This document shows positions 1-8,433 of a DNA stretch of 64,000 nt, one piece after another. The position numbers were made by a program, and so were the translations under genes. Location of the stretch: assembly GCF_027706745.1 (NCBI RefSeq), contig NZ_JAQFWP010000006.1, forward strand, positions 1 through 64,000, written 5' to 3'. The number at the start of each line of letters is the position of its first letter. Position 1 is the first letter of the stretch. The notes beneath the pieces were generated by a model. It was not told the DNA's origin and did not search any database. It saw only the letters and a program-made list of their open reading frames with translations. The stretch is from Nocardiopsis suaedae (GTDB lineage: Bacteria; Actinomycetota; Actinomycetes; Streptosporangiales; Streptosporangiaceae).

Positions 1-303
1 GCCCGCCGACCTTCGTCGTCGCCGCCATCCACCCTGCGCCCCGGCGGCCCGCCACTCGGCCGGGGTCCGTCAGCGGGGCACCAGCTCGTCCCGTCGTTGC
101 CGCCCCGCCCACCCGGACCGCGAGGGACCCGCCGGACGGCAACCAGGCCAGGGGAACCGCTCGGCTCGCTCCGCCGCCGCCCATCACGGTGACCACGTAC
201 GCACCCGCACTTGACAGCACTGCGCACCTACTCGGGCCCTGCTCGGGCGACGTGGAGGCTGCTTCGACTTGTACGTAATTACGTAAGTGCGTAATCTCGA
301 AGT
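1..303. other. Upstream region without a supported gene
   Basis: About 300 bases with no reading frame that looks like a protein in either direction. The first 240 bases are ordinary GC-rich DNA. The last 60 bases turn AT-richer and carry the promoter and palindromes of the next gene. It may be the 3' flank of a gene lying outside the window. Confidence 0.5.
269..297 (+). promoter_or_regulatory. Promoter with palindromic operator before the winged-helix gene
   Basis: A -35-like TTGTAC (269-274) and a -10-like TAATCT (292-297) are separated by 17 bases. The spacer holds a perfect 14-bp palindrome TACGTAATTACGTA (272-285) and an overlapping inverted repeat ATTACG/CGTAAT (278-295). The gene starts with GTG at 304, only 7 bases after the -10, so the mRNA is probably leaderless. 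The palindromes lie where a bound repressor would block polymerase, so autoregulation by the downstream DNA-binding protein is likely. Confidence 0.6.
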
Positions 304-888
304 GTGGAGAACCGTGAGGAGCGCATCGATGAGCGGCTGGCCGAGCTGGAAGAGCGGGTTCGGCGGCTGGAGCGGGACGCGGAGCGCGGCGCCGACGAGC
401 CGGACGGAGCATCGGGATCCGCAGGGGCGGAACCGGCCGCCGAGGACGGACCCGGTGACCGGTCGGGCGGGGTGCCGGACGGCGAGGTCTTCTGGGCCCT
501 GAACCGCCTGAAGGCGATGGCCGCCCCCGACCGGGGGGCCGTGCTGTTCACCGGGCAGGTGCCGCTGCCCACCGGCGAGAACTACGAGTGGCAGATGGCG
601 GCCGAGGCGACGGAGCTGCTCCAGTCCGACTGGACCGAGGTCGCCTCCTCCATCGAGGCGCTCGGGCACCCGGTCCGGCTCACCCTGCTGCAGCGGGTGC
701 TCTCGGGCGTCGGCGACACCGCCGCCCTCAAGGAGGACCCCGAGCTGGGGACGACCGGCCAGCTCTACCACCACCTGCGCCGGCTCACCGCCGACGGGTG
801 GCTGCGGTCGGCCGGGCGGGGGCGCTACCGGGTGCCGCCCGAGCGCATCGTGCCGCTCCTGACGGTGCTGATGGCCGCGCGGCGCTGA
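304..888 (+). CDS. ArsR-like winged-helix regulator
   Basis: A 194-residue protein. The N-terminus (about residues 1-30) is a charged heptad-like segment starting MENREERIDERLAELEERV, probably a coiled coil for dimerisation. An acidic, low-complexity linker follows to about residue 55. The C-terminal half carries a winged-helix fold recognised by ASSIEALGHPVRLTLLQRVL and the wing LYHHLRRLTADGWL, as in ArsR-type regulators. No metal-binding cysteine motif is present, so the ligand is not evident. GTG at 304 follows the promoter directly and gives a leaderless start. It ends 23 bases before the serine hydrolase gene, so the two are probably co-transcribed. Family call is firm; target and ligand are unknown. 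Confidence 0.75.
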   Translation: MENREERIDERLAELEERVRRLERDAERGADEPDGASGSAGAEPAAEDGPGDRSGGVPDGEVFWALNRLKAMAAPDRGAVLFTGQVPLPTGENYEWQMAAEATELLQSDWTEVASSIEALGHPVRLTLLQRVLSGVGDTAALKEDPELGTTGQLYHHLRRLTADGWLRSAGRGRYRVPPERIVPLLTVLMAARR

Positions 889-911
889 CCGCGCCGAGGA
901 CGGAGACTGTG

Positions 912-2528
912 ATGCATTGGACGGGGACGGAACAGGCGAGGCACGACGGACGGGCGGACGGTGCCGACCGGGCACCGGAGGGAGCCGGTCCCCGGAAGGC
1001 GGCGGCGGTCGCCGCCGGGGTGGGCGTGGCCGCGGCCATCGGCGCCTACCTGCTGTTCCCGGTGACGCCGCCGGTGGAGCGGAACGTCTCCGGGGACGAG
1101 GAGATCGCCGAGGCGGTGCTGGCCGAACTGCCGCGCGGATCGGCGGTCGGGGTGTCGGTCCTGCTCGAAGAGGACGGGCAGGCGCGCTCCGCACAGCTCG
1201 GCACCCGCGGCGGCGGTGAGCCGGTGGGGGAGGGGACGCGGTTCGAGACCGGGTCCCTGCAGAAGGTGGTCACCGCCCGGCTGCTCGCGCAGATGGTCGA
1301 GGACGGCGACGTCGAGCTGGACACCACCCTCGGCGAGATCTGGCCGGACGTGGACTTCGCGGACCAGGCGGTCGCCGACACCACGCTGGAGAGCCTGGCC
1401 ACGCACACCTCGGGGCTGCCGCCCCTGCCGTTCGGCTGGGACCCGGGGCTCACCCGGAGCATTCTGCCGACGAACTTCTTCGGAACCGACCCGTACGGGG
1501 GGACGGGCTCCCCGCTCCAGGCCGCGGCGTCCGCGGAGGACAGCGGCGCGGCACCGGACTCGCCGCAGGTGTACTCGAACTTCGGGTTCGCGCTGCTCGG
1601 GGAGTCGCTGGGGGAGGCGGCGGGCGCGGACTACCGCACCGCCGTGACCGAGCGGGTGCTGGAGCCTCTGGGCATGGACGACACGGTGGTGGCCGGCCCC
1701 GGCGACGGGCCTCCGGAGGACGCGGCGCTGCCGTACCGGGCCGCGTCCTCCCCGGCCGTGCAGTGGTCGGGCGGCAGCTACGCCCCTGCGGGCCTCGGGA
1801 CGTGGAGCACGCCGGAGGACCTGAACCGGTTCCTGGCGGCGGCCCGGGACTCGGAGGACCCCGTCACGCGATTGACGCACGAGCCGCGCGAGGTCGAGGG
1901 CGTTCCCGGAGAGGAGGAGTTCGACGGGCGGTCCGGTCTGGCGTGGGTGCTGTGGAACGTCGAGGGGACCGAGGTGGCCTGGCACAACGGCGCCACGAGC
2001 GGAACGGTGACGTTCGCCGCGCACACCGGTGACGGCCGATCGGTGGTCGTGATGGCCGACTCTGCGAAGGTGCCCGCCGAGCGGATCGGCTTCGGGCTGT
2101 TGGAGATGGACTCCACGCCCTTCGCCGACGACGGCGGGGGCGGGGTCGCCGCCTACTGGAGTGCGGGGGTCGGGGTCTTCCTGGCCGTGCTGGTCCCGCT
2201 GATCACCTTGGTGCGGATCGTGCGGGGCAGGCTCCAACGGGTGCGGCTGGCCCGGGTGAACACGGTCGCCGAGTCGGCGGTGTCGGTGGCGGCCTGGGCG
2301 TGGGCGTTCGTCCTCGGGGACTGGGGGACGGTGCCCCCGGCGGTGTGGGCGCTGGGCGGAGGCCTGGTCGCGGCGTCGCTGGTCACGGCCGGGTTCCGGT
2401 GGCCCGCGACGGGCGGGTCCGGTGCGGCCCCGGCCCGCTGGTACTCGTGGATCATGCCGGTGGTGAACGTGGCGTTCGCGGTGCTGGTCCTGTGGGGCAC
2501 GGCGACGGCGGTCGGGCAGATGCCGTGA
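912..2528 (+). CDS. Membrane-anchored beta-lactamase-family serine hydrolase
   Basis: A 538-residue protein of the class C beta-lactamase/DD-peptidase-like serine hydrolase family. A hydrophobic anchor lies at about residues 30-50. The catalytic domain shows the SxxK motif (GSLQK, Ser115/Lys118), the YxN motif (YSN, 221-223) and an HNG triad (in AWHNGATSG) replacing KTG. After about residue 400 there are several hydrophobic segments, so the C-terminus is multi-pass membrane, a layout known for secreted esterase/peptidase-like relatives. Substrate cannot be deduced. ATG 912 is chosen; an adjacent in-frame GTG at 909 is an alternative. It is probably controlled together with the upstream winged-helix gene. 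Confidence 0.8.
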   Translation: MHWTGTEQARHDGRADGADRAPEGAGPRKAAAVAAGVGVAAAIGAYLLFPVTPPVERNVSGDEEIAEAVLAELPRGSAVGVSVLLEEDGQARSAQLGTRGGGEPVGEGTRFETGSLQKVVTARLLAQMVEDGDVELDTTLGEIWPDVDFADQAVADTTLESLATHTSGLPPLPFGWDPGLTRSILPTNFFGTDPYGGTGSPLQAAASAEDSGAAPDSPQVYSNFGFALLGESLGEAAGADYRTAVTERVLEPLGMDDTVVAGPGDGPPEDAALPYRAASSPAVQWSGGSYAPAGLGTWSTPEDLNRFLAAARDSEDPVTRLTHEPREVEGVPGEEEFDGRSGLAWVLWNVEGTEVAWHNGATSGTVTFAAHTGDGRSVVVMADSAKVPAERIGFGLLEMDSTPFADDGGGGVAAYWSAGVGVFLAVLVPLITLVRIVRGRLQRVRLARVNTVAESAVSVAAWAWAFVLGDWGTVPPAVWALGGGLVAASLVTAGFRWPATGGSGAAPARWYSWIMPVVNVAFAVLVLWGTATAVGQMP

Positions 2529-2566
2529 GCGGATGAGGGATCGATACCTGGGCCGGGGCGAGCGGA

Positions 2567-3014
2567 TCACTCTGCTCCCCGGCCCGAGCCGGTCCGCGCC
2601 GATGATCTTCTTGGGTAGGCGCAGCACTCGGGGAGAAGCCGGTCGTTGACACCGGTCGCCGTCTCGCTCAGGTCGCGTGTCGCCCGCGGGCTGGTCTCGC
2701 GGATCCTGCGCCCAAGGTGCGGCGGGTCGAGGTCCTGGTCGAACAGTGGCGGCCAGGACGGCCGCCTCGCGCTCATTGTCGGGCAGCCCGGCGGACTCGT
2801 GCCCGAGCTGGTCGATCACCCGCTTGGCGATGGTGGCGCCGAAGTCCGCGAAGCGCCGATCGGGCTTGCGGCGGTCCATGGCGTCGGTGACACGCTTACT
2901 GAGCAGGTCGGTGGCGGTGGCGCCGACGTCGGCCGCGAACGGGACACTCTCCATCCACAGCTTCGGCGCGGTCTTCACGACGGTGGTCCCCGGCTTGAGC
3001 GCGGGGTCGGGCAT
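2567..3014 (-). pseudogene. Relic of a NACHT-type NTPase N-terminal domain
   Basis: Starting at ATG 3014 the minus strand encodes a helical stretch (TDLLSKRVTDAMDRRKPDRR ... DNEREAAVLAA) that resembles the N-terminal helical domain of actinobacterial NACHT-domain proteins. Near 2752-2765 the frame breaks. The sequence continues in another frame as FDQDLDPPHLGRRIRE ... VNDRLLPECCAY, which fits the same family. Nothing like the NTPase core follows, so the gene is both frameshifted and truncated. Family assignment is from memory of related proteins and was not searched. Confidence 0.5.
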
Positions 3015-3107
3015 CGGCCTCCTCCAGGGTGCTGGAAACGCCGATTCTGCCGGGGTTCCGGCGTTGGAGCCCGCCGGGGAGCGGAGCCGGGAACGGGTCC
3101 TGCGAAT

Positions 3108-3234
3108 GTGTGCCATGGTGCTGCCCGCGCTGGTCGAGCGGCTGCCCGGGCTGCGCCTGGAGGCGCCGGCGTCGGAGCTGCCGTACAAGCACGACGTCCT
3201 GGTCTTCGGCCTGCACAGCCTCCCGGTGAGCTGG
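3108..3234 (+). pseudogene. Relic of a cytochrome P450 C-terminus
   Basis: The plus strand reads LPALVERLPGLRLEA followed by ELPYKHDVLVFGLHSLPVSW. This matches the last 40 or so residues of actinobacterial P450 enzymes (the segment ending in an xLPVxW tail). The haem-binding cysteine region and everything upstream are missing, so this is a remnant. It sits immediately before a ferredoxin-like relic, the usual partner gene order. Confidence 0.55.
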
Positions 3235-3249
3235 GGTGGCCAACAGCGA

Positions 3250-3499
3250 AGGCCACCGCGGACCGGGAGGTGTGCGTCGGCGCGGGGATGTGCGTCCTGA
3301 CCGCCCCTGACCTGTTCGACCAGGACGAGGACGACGGCCGGGTGCGGGTGCTCACACCGGAACCCGCGGGGCCCGACGGAGGGCGGCGCGCGAGGCCGAA
3401 CGCCTGTGCCCCTGCCGCGCGGTGCGCGTGGCGGAGCCGGACACCGTCCTTTCCCCAGGTGCACCGGGAGCACCTCGCGCAGCTGCCAGCCGACCGTGA
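3250..3499 (+). pseudogene. Frameshifted P450-associated ferredoxin relic
   Basis: The plus strand reads ATADREVCVGAGMCVLTAPD and LFDQDEDDGRVRVLTPEPAG, typical of small 3Fe-4S/4Fe-4S ferredoxins that feed P450s. Near 3372-3380 the frame shifts, and the protein continues in a second frame as REAERLCPCRAVRVAEPD before a TGA at 3497. The last cluster cysteine and the C-terminus are therefore out of frame with the start. No convincing start codon or ribosome site remains. With the preceding P450 tail it forms a decayed P450-ferredoxin pair. Confidence 0.6.
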
Positions 3500-3542
3500 A
3501 CACCGGGATGAGCGAGGTCATGGGCTCCTGGAAGACGACGGC
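3447..3542 (-). pseudogene. Relic of an oligopeptide ABC transporter ATPase
   Basis: The minus strand encodes AVVFQEPMTSLIPVFTVGWQ followed by LREVLPVHLG. This is the Q-loop region of OppD/DppD-type ATPases (FQDPMTSLNPV...TVG in intact members). Walker A, signature and Walker B motifs are all absent. It is a fragment of about 30 codons overlapping the end of the ferredoxin relic on the other strand. Confidence 0.55.
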
Positions 3543-3583
3543 CGATGCCCCCCCCCCGGACCCGGGGCGGCGGGCGTTGCGCT

Positions 3584-3605
3584 TTGTGTGGTGATCGCTA
3601 CATAA
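3584..3605. promoter_or_regulatory. TetR operator, copy 1
   Basis: A 22-bp imperfect palindrome ending in GTGATCGCTACATAA, 43 bases before the TetR start at 3649. It differs at only two positions from the more symmetrical copy at 9919-9940. Because it stands just upstream of a TetR gene, autoregulation is likely. Confidence 0.6.
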
Positions 3606-3648
3606 TCGCTAGGGCGGAGGGCCGGTATCCAGGAAGGCGGTGACGGCG

Positions 3649-4350
3649 ATGGCGGGTCGCGGGCGGCCGCGCCGCTTCGACCGGGACGCCGCGCTGCGGA
3701 CGGCCATGCGGCTCTTCTGGGAGCACGGCTACGAGGGCACCTCGCTGTCCATGCTCACCTCCGCGATGGGCATCACCCCGACCAGCCTCTACGCCGCCTT
3801 CGGCTCCAAGGACGCCCTCTTCCGCGAGGCCGTCGCGGCCTACAACGCGCCCGAGAACTCGCCCACCGACCGCGCGATGGGGCGCCCCACCGCCCGTGAG
3901 GCCGTCGAGGAGATGCTGCGCGCCAACGCCGACGCCTACGTCGACCCCGGCACCCCGTCGGGCTGCATGGTGGTGCTCTCCGGCATCAACCTGTCCGAAG
4001 GGCACGAGGAGGTCGGCCGCCACCTGGCCGACCTGCGCGGGCAGGACCGTGCGAAGGTGCGCGCCCGCATCGCCCGGGGGGCCGAGGACGGCGACCTGCC
4101 CGCCGGGATCGACGCCGACGTGCTGGCCGACTACGCGCTGACCCTGCTCCACGGCCTGTCGGTCCAAGCGCGCGACGGCGCGGGCCGCGAACGCGTGCAG
4201 GCGGTCATCGACGCCGCCATGGCGGGCTGGGACCGGATGGTGGGGACCTTCTCCGCTCGTGCGGCTCCGGCTCCTCCCGGCCGTCCAGGACTTCGGCCAG
4301 GTGGAGGGCCCTCCGCTCGGTCCCGTGGGCGATCTGGGTCCGGCAGCTGA
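3649..4350 (+). CDS. TetR/AcrR-family transcriptional regulator
   Basis: A 233-residue TetR-type repressor. The N-terminal helix-turn-helix is clear: FDRDAALRTAMRLFWEHGYE, then SLSMLTSAMGITPTSLYAAF and GSKDALFREAV. The ligand domain contains GCMVVLSGINLSEGHEE, as in the AcrR-like subgroup that often controls an adjacent oxidoreductase. ATG 3649 is preferred over the in-frame GTG at 3640 because AGGAAGG (3631-3637) sits 11 bases upstream of it. The last 50 residues are low-complexity Arg/Pro/Gly and overlap the end of the convergent dehydrogenase by 146 bases, so this tail may be a recent stop-codon loss. The same operator and a truncated copy of the N-terminus recur at 9.9 kb, suggesting that the SDR-SMR operon there is a target. 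Confidence 0.85.
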   Translation: MAGRGRPRRFDRDAALRTAMRLFWEHGYEGTSLSMLTSAMGITPTSLYAAFGSKDALFREAVAAYNAPENSPTDRAMGRPTAREAVEEMLRANADAYVDPGTPSGCMVVLSGINLSEGHEEVGRHLADLRGQDRAKVRARIARGAEDGDLPAGIDADVLADYALTLLHGLSVQARDGAGRERVQAVIDAAMAGWDRMVGTFSARAAPAPPGRPGLRPGGGPSARSRGRSGSGS

Positions 4351-7180
4351 ACCCGTCCGCGACGACCAGGGTCTCCGCGTCCGCCTCGCGCACCGCGGGC
4401 AGGAGCACGCGTTCGCCCACGGCCATGGACACGTCGTAGTGGCCCCGTGTGAAGCCGAAGTCCCCCGCCAGGCCGCAGCAGCCCGAGTCGAGGACCTGCT
4501 CGTCGACGCCCGCCTCGCGCATCAGCCTGCGGTCCGCGTCGAAGCCCAGGACGGCGTGCTGGTGGCAGTGTGTCTGCACGATCGCCCGGCCCGGCCGCCG
4601 CCGCGGCCGCCATTCCCCGTCGGGGGCACAGTGCACCAGCGCCTCGGCGAAGGTGGCCATGTTCTCCCGCAGCCGCCGGAAGTCCTCGTCGTGCGGAAAC
4701 AGCTCCGCGGAGTCCGAGCGCAGGACCGCCGTGCACGACGGCTCCAGGCCCACGACCGGCGTGCCCGCCCGCACCCACGGGCGCAGCGCCCGCATCGACC
4801 GGCGCAGGGCCGCGCGCGCCGTCCGAAGCTGCCCGGTGGTGATCCACGTCAGCCCGCAGCAGGCCTCCTGCTCCGGGACCGCCACCCGGAACCCGGCCTC
4901 CTCCAAGACGCGCACGGCGCAGGCGCCGATCTGCGGGGCGAAGTGGTCGGTGAAGGTGTCGGGCCACACCACCGCCGCCCGCGGGTCGCCGGGCTCCGGC
5001 TCGGGTGTGCCGCGCCTGCGCCACCAGTGGCGGAAGGTCTCGTCCGCGAACTCGGGCGCCTCCCGCTGAGGCGCCACCCCGGCCGCGCGCTTCCCCAGGG
5101 GCGCCACGCCGGGCGCCCGCAGGACCGCGTTCGCCGCACGGGGGACGAGCCGCGCCGCGCGCGCGAGCACCGGCAGCCACCCCAGTGAGTAGTGGGCCGC
5201 GGGCCGGATGCGCCCGCGGTAGTGCTGGGCCAGGAATTCCGCCTTGTAGGAGGCCATGTCGACCCCCATGGGGCAGTCCGACTTGCACCCCTTGCACGCC
5301 AGGCACAGGTCGAGCGCCCCGCGCACCGCCTCCGAGCGCCAGCCGCCGCTCACGGGCGAGTCGTCGTGCCCGTGCAGCATCTCGAACAGCAGCCGCGCCC
5401 GCCCCCGCGTGGAGTGCTCTTCGGACCCCGTCACCATGTACGACGGGCACATCACCCCGCCCTCGTGCCGCCGGCACTTGCCCACCCCCACGCAGCGCTC
5501 CACGGCGCGGGAGAAGTCGCCCGAATCATCGGGGTAGCCCAGGAAGGTGCCCGGGTGGGCGGGGGAGTACCCGGCCCCGAACCGCAGGTCGGCGTCGAGC
5601 GGCCGCGGGTGCACGACCTTGCCCGGGTTCATCCGGTCCTGCGGGTCGAAAACCGCCTTGGTCTCCTCGAACGCCCGGACCATGCGCTCCCCGAACACGG
5701 TCTCCAGCAGCTCGCCGCGCGCCTGCCCGTCGCCGTGCTCACCCGACAGCGACCCTCCGTGCGCGGCCACCAGTTCGGCCGCGCGCCCGATGAAGCGCCG
5801 CGCCTTCGCGATGCCCTCCTCCGTCTTGAAGTCGAAGGGGCTGCGCACATGTACGCACCCGTGGCCGAAGTGGCCGTAGAACGCGGGCCGGGGGTAGCCG
5901 AAGTCCGCGTAGAGCCCGACGAGGTCGTGCAGGTAGTCGCCGAGCCTCTCGGGGGCGACGGCCGAGTCCTCCCAGCCCGGCCAGTTGTCCGGGCGCCCGG
6001 TGATCCGCGCGGTGGCGCCCAGGCCCGATTCGCGCAGCGCCATCAGCTCCTCCTGGACGGCCTCGTCCGCTGTGAGGAACACCGTCTCGTCGTCGGGCGA
6101 GGCCCCGACGCCGCGCAGCACGTCGCGCGCGGCGTCGGCGGCGGCGTCCGCGTCGGCGCCGCCGAAGCGGAGGAACAGCCAGGAGCCGCCGGGCGGCAGC
6201 AGCGACCGCCCGTGCGGGTGCATGCCCTTGTCGGCCATATAGCCGACGAGGGTCGCGTCGACGGCCTCGATCTGCTGGGGCGTGATCCCGCGCGCGGCCC
6301 CGGCCTCGGCCACCTCCGCGGCCGCGTGGGCGGCCCGGACGACGTCCGGGTAGGCGACGACGGCGGTGGCGGTGGCCGGCACCGTGGGCACCAGCCGCAG
6401 CTCGGCCCGCAGCACGGTCGCCAGGGTGCCCTCGGTGCCGACGAGCAGCCGCGCGGTGTCCATGCCGCCGTCCTCGGAGCCCGTGCCCAGCAGGGCGTCC
6501 AGGTTGTAGCCGGACACCGCACGCGGGATGCGCGGCATGCGGTCCCGGATGTCGTCGGCGTGGCGGTCACGGATCGCGGCCAGCCCCCGGTGCAGCTCCC
6601 CGCGGGCGCCCGGTTCCGAGGCGAGCCGCTCCAGCTCATGCTCGCCGGTCGGGCCGGCGTGCAGGCGCAGGCCCCCGTAGGTCAGCGCCTCCAGCCCTTC
6701 GACGCTGTCGGCGGTCCGCCCGTAGGCCTGGGCGCTGGCCCCGCAGGAATCGTTGCCGACCATCCCCCCGATGGTGCACTGGGCGTGCGTGGAGGGGGAC
6801 GGACCGACCATCAGCCCCCTGCCGGACAGGCGCCGGTTCAGCTCGTCCAGGACGATCCCCGGCTCCACGACGCAGGTCCGCGCCTGCTCGTCCACCGAGA
6901 CGAGCCGGTCGCAGTGGCGGGTCCAGTCGATGACCACCGCGGTGTTGGTGCACTGGCCCGCCAGGCTGGTGCCGCCGCCGCGGGACAGCACCGGCGCGCC
7001 GTACTCACGGCACACCGCGGCCGCCTCGGCCCCGGCCTCCGTGCTGCGGGGCGTCACCACACCGATGGGCACCGCGCGATAGTTGGAGGCGTCGGTGGAG
7101 TAGGCGCCGCGTGCTTGGCGGTCGAAGCGGACCTCCCCATCGACGCGCTCCTCCAGTTCCTCTTCCAGCCCGTCGTACAC
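4205..7180 (-). CDS. FAD-linked oxidase / Fe-S / CCG-domain dehydrogenase
   Basis: A 991-residue fusion of the GlcD/YdiJ type, which oxidises 2-hydroxy acids with FAD and passes electrons through Fe-S centres. The N-terminal FAD-binding PCMH domain shows VLSRGGGTSLAGQ and TIGGMVGNDSCGA (about residues 60-150). The FAD-oxidase C-terminal domain includes GHFGHGCVHVRSPFD and SGEHGDGQARG. Next come two 4Fe-4S motifs (CVGVGKCRR...CPSY; CLACKGCKSDCP). Two CCG cysteine-rich domains follow (EACCGLTW and DSGCCGLAG). GTG 7180 follows a GGGGGA ribosome site. It lies 35 bases after the enolase-superfamily gene, probably in one operon, so the substrate may be the acid handled by that dehydratase. Length is normal for the family. 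Its tail overlaps the convergent TetR gene. Confidence 0.85.
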   Translation of the reverse strand: MYDGLEEELEERVDGEVRFDRQARGAYSTDASNYRAVPIGVVTPRSTEAGAEAAAVCREYGAPVLSRGGGTSLAGQCTNTAVVIDWTRHCDRLVSVDEQARTCVVEPGIVLDELNRRLSGRGLMVGPSPSTHAQCTIGGMVGNDSCGASAQAYGRTADSVEGLEALTYGGLRLHAGPTGEHELERLASEPGARGELHRGLAAIRDRHADDIRDRMPRIPRAVSGYNLDALLGTGSEDGGMDTARLLVGTEGTLATVLRAELRLVPTVPATATAVVAYPDVVRAAHAAAEVAEAGAARGITPQQIEAVDATLVGYMADKGMHPHGRSLLPPGGSWLFLRFGGADADAAADAARDVLRGVGASPDDETVFLTADEAVQEELMALRESGLGATARITGRPDNWPGWEDSAVAPERLGDYLHDLVGLYADFGYPRPAFYGHFGHGCVHVRSPFDFKTEEGIAKARRFIGRAAELVAAHGGSLSGEHGDGQARGELLETVFGERMVRAFEETKAVFDPQDRMNPGKVVHPRPLDADLRFGAGYSPAHPGTFLGYPDDSGDFSRAVERCVGVGKCRRHEGGVMCPSYMVTGSEEHSTRGRARLLFEMLHGHDDSPVSGGWRSEAVRGALDLCLACKGCKSDCPMGVDMASYKAEFLAQHYRGRIRPAAHYSLGWLPVLARAARLVPRAANAVLRAPGVAPLGKRAAGVAPQREAPEFADETFRHWWRRRGTPEPEPGDPRAAVVWPDTFTDHFAPQIGACAVRVLEEAGFRVAVPEQEACCGLTWITTGQLRTARAALRRSMRALRPWVRAGTPVVGLEPSCTAVLRSDSAELFPHDEDFRRLRENMATFAEALVHCAPDGEWRPRRRPGRAIVQTHCHQHAVLGFDADRRLMREAGVDEQVLDSGCCGLAGDFGFTRGHYDVSMAVGERVLLPAVREADAETLVVADGFSCRTQIAHGTERRALHLAEVLDGREEPEPHERRRSPPSGPSPPWRRR

Positions 7181-7215
7181 GGGTCCCCCTTCCCGGTCCG
7201 TGCTCCGCCCGGTCC

Positions 7216-8334
7216 TCAGCCCACGCGGTACCGCTCGGCGTCGGCCGCCTTGAGCCGCATGCCGTGCCCCGGCGCCGACGGGTCGGGGGCGAGATCCCCC
7301 TCCACCGGGCGGGGCGCCCCGTCGAGCAGTGCCGACTCCACGCGCTCGTGGTCGGCGAACCATTCGATGTGGCGGACGTTGTGCGTGGCGACCGCCGCGT
7401 GCACCGCCAGCGCCGGGGCGCAGTGCGCGGACACCGCGAGGCCGTTCCCGGCGGCCGCGGCGGCCGCGCGGAACCACGTCCCGAAGCCGCCGCAGCGGGT
7501 GACGTCCGCCTGAAGGCAGTCCACCGCCCCGGCGCCCGCCATCCGGGCCAGGTAGGGCAGGTGGTACCCGTATTCCCCGGCGGTCACGTCGGCGCGCACC
7601 CCGTCCCGCACCCGGCGCAGCCCGTCGAGGTCGTCGCTGCTCACCGGCTCCTCGAACCACGCCACCCCGAGCGCGTCCAGCACGGCGCCCGCGCGCAGCG
7701 CCCGCTTGGCGCCGTAGGCCCCGTTGGCGTCGGCGTAGACCTGCGCGCCCCCGGCGGCCTCACGGGCCCGTTCGATGCGGGCGGGGTCGGGGTCCTCGGG
7801 CCCGGTCTCCGGCGTGCCGCCGATCTTGATCTTGACCGCGTGCGCGCCGAGCTCCTGGGCCCACCATCCGGCCCGTTCGGCCGCCCGCAGCGGCTCGGGG
7901 CCGGTGAAGCCGCCGCTGGCGTAGACCGGGACCGCCCGGCGGACACGGCCGAACATCCTGCACAGCGCGATCCCGTGCGCACGGGCGGCGGCGTCCCATA
8001 GGGCGGTCTCCACCGCCGACATGGCGCAGGACACCAGGCCCGGCCTGCCGTCGTTGCGCACGGCCCGCCGCATCGCGTCCCATGCGGCGGGCACGTCCAA
8101 GCCGTCGCCGCCGTGCACGGCGGCCCCCAGCACCCGCCGCGCATAGTCGGCGCAGGTGGCGTCGGCGTAGGTGTAGCCGAGCCCCTGCGCCTCCCCGATG
8201 TCCACCCGCACCACCACCATGGTGGTGGCGCCCCAGGTCAGGGTGGCATCGGATTCGCGTTCCGGCAGGGGGACACGGTAGGCGGCCGCGTCTGTGCTGC
8301 GGACCGCCGTGTCCGGTGGCGCCGTCGGCCCCAT
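7216..8334 (-). CDS. Enolase-superfamily dehydratase/racemase (MR/MLE subgroup)
   Basis: A 372-residue mandelate racemase/muconate lactonising enzyme homologue. The active site is visible: KxK at Lys168/Lys170 (HAVKIKIGG), metal ligands Asp202 (YADANG), Glu228 (WFEEP) and Glu254 (AGEYG), and the Asp277/His304 dyad (QADVTRCGG, SAHCAP). KxK with a His-Asp dyad fits mandelate-racemase-like acid-sugar dehydratases or racemases rather than DgoD. ATG 8334 has a strong GGGGGGAGG site. It is first in a likely operon with the FAD/Fe-S dehydrogenase. Together they suggest breakdown of a sugar acid or hydroxy acid, but the substrate is not determinable from sequence. Confidence 0.85.
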   Translation of the reverse strand: MGPTAPPDTAVRSTDAAAYRVPLPERESDATLTWGATTMVVVRVDIGEAQGLGYTYADATCADYARRVLGAAVHGGDGLDVPAAWDAMRRAVRNDGRPGLVSCAMSAVETALWDAAARAHGIALCRMFGRVRRAVPVYASGGFTGPEPLRAAERAGWWAQELGAHAVKIKIGGTPETGPEDPDPARIERAREAAGGAQVYADANGAYGAKRALRAGAVLDALGVAWFEEPVSSDDLDGLRRVRDGVRADVTAGEYGYHLPYLARMAGAGAVDCLQADVTRCGGFGTWFRAAAAAAGNGLAVSAHCAPALAVHAAVATHNVRHIEWFADHERVESALLDGAPRPVEGDLAPDPSAPGHGMRLKAADAERYRVG

Positions 8335-8433
8335 GACGCCTCCCCCCGTGGCTCGGCTCCGCGCGCCCTGCAACTGGGCCCGGACCCGTACCGCTACCCG
8401 TCGCGGCGCCGATTCAACGGGCCACCCGGAGGT

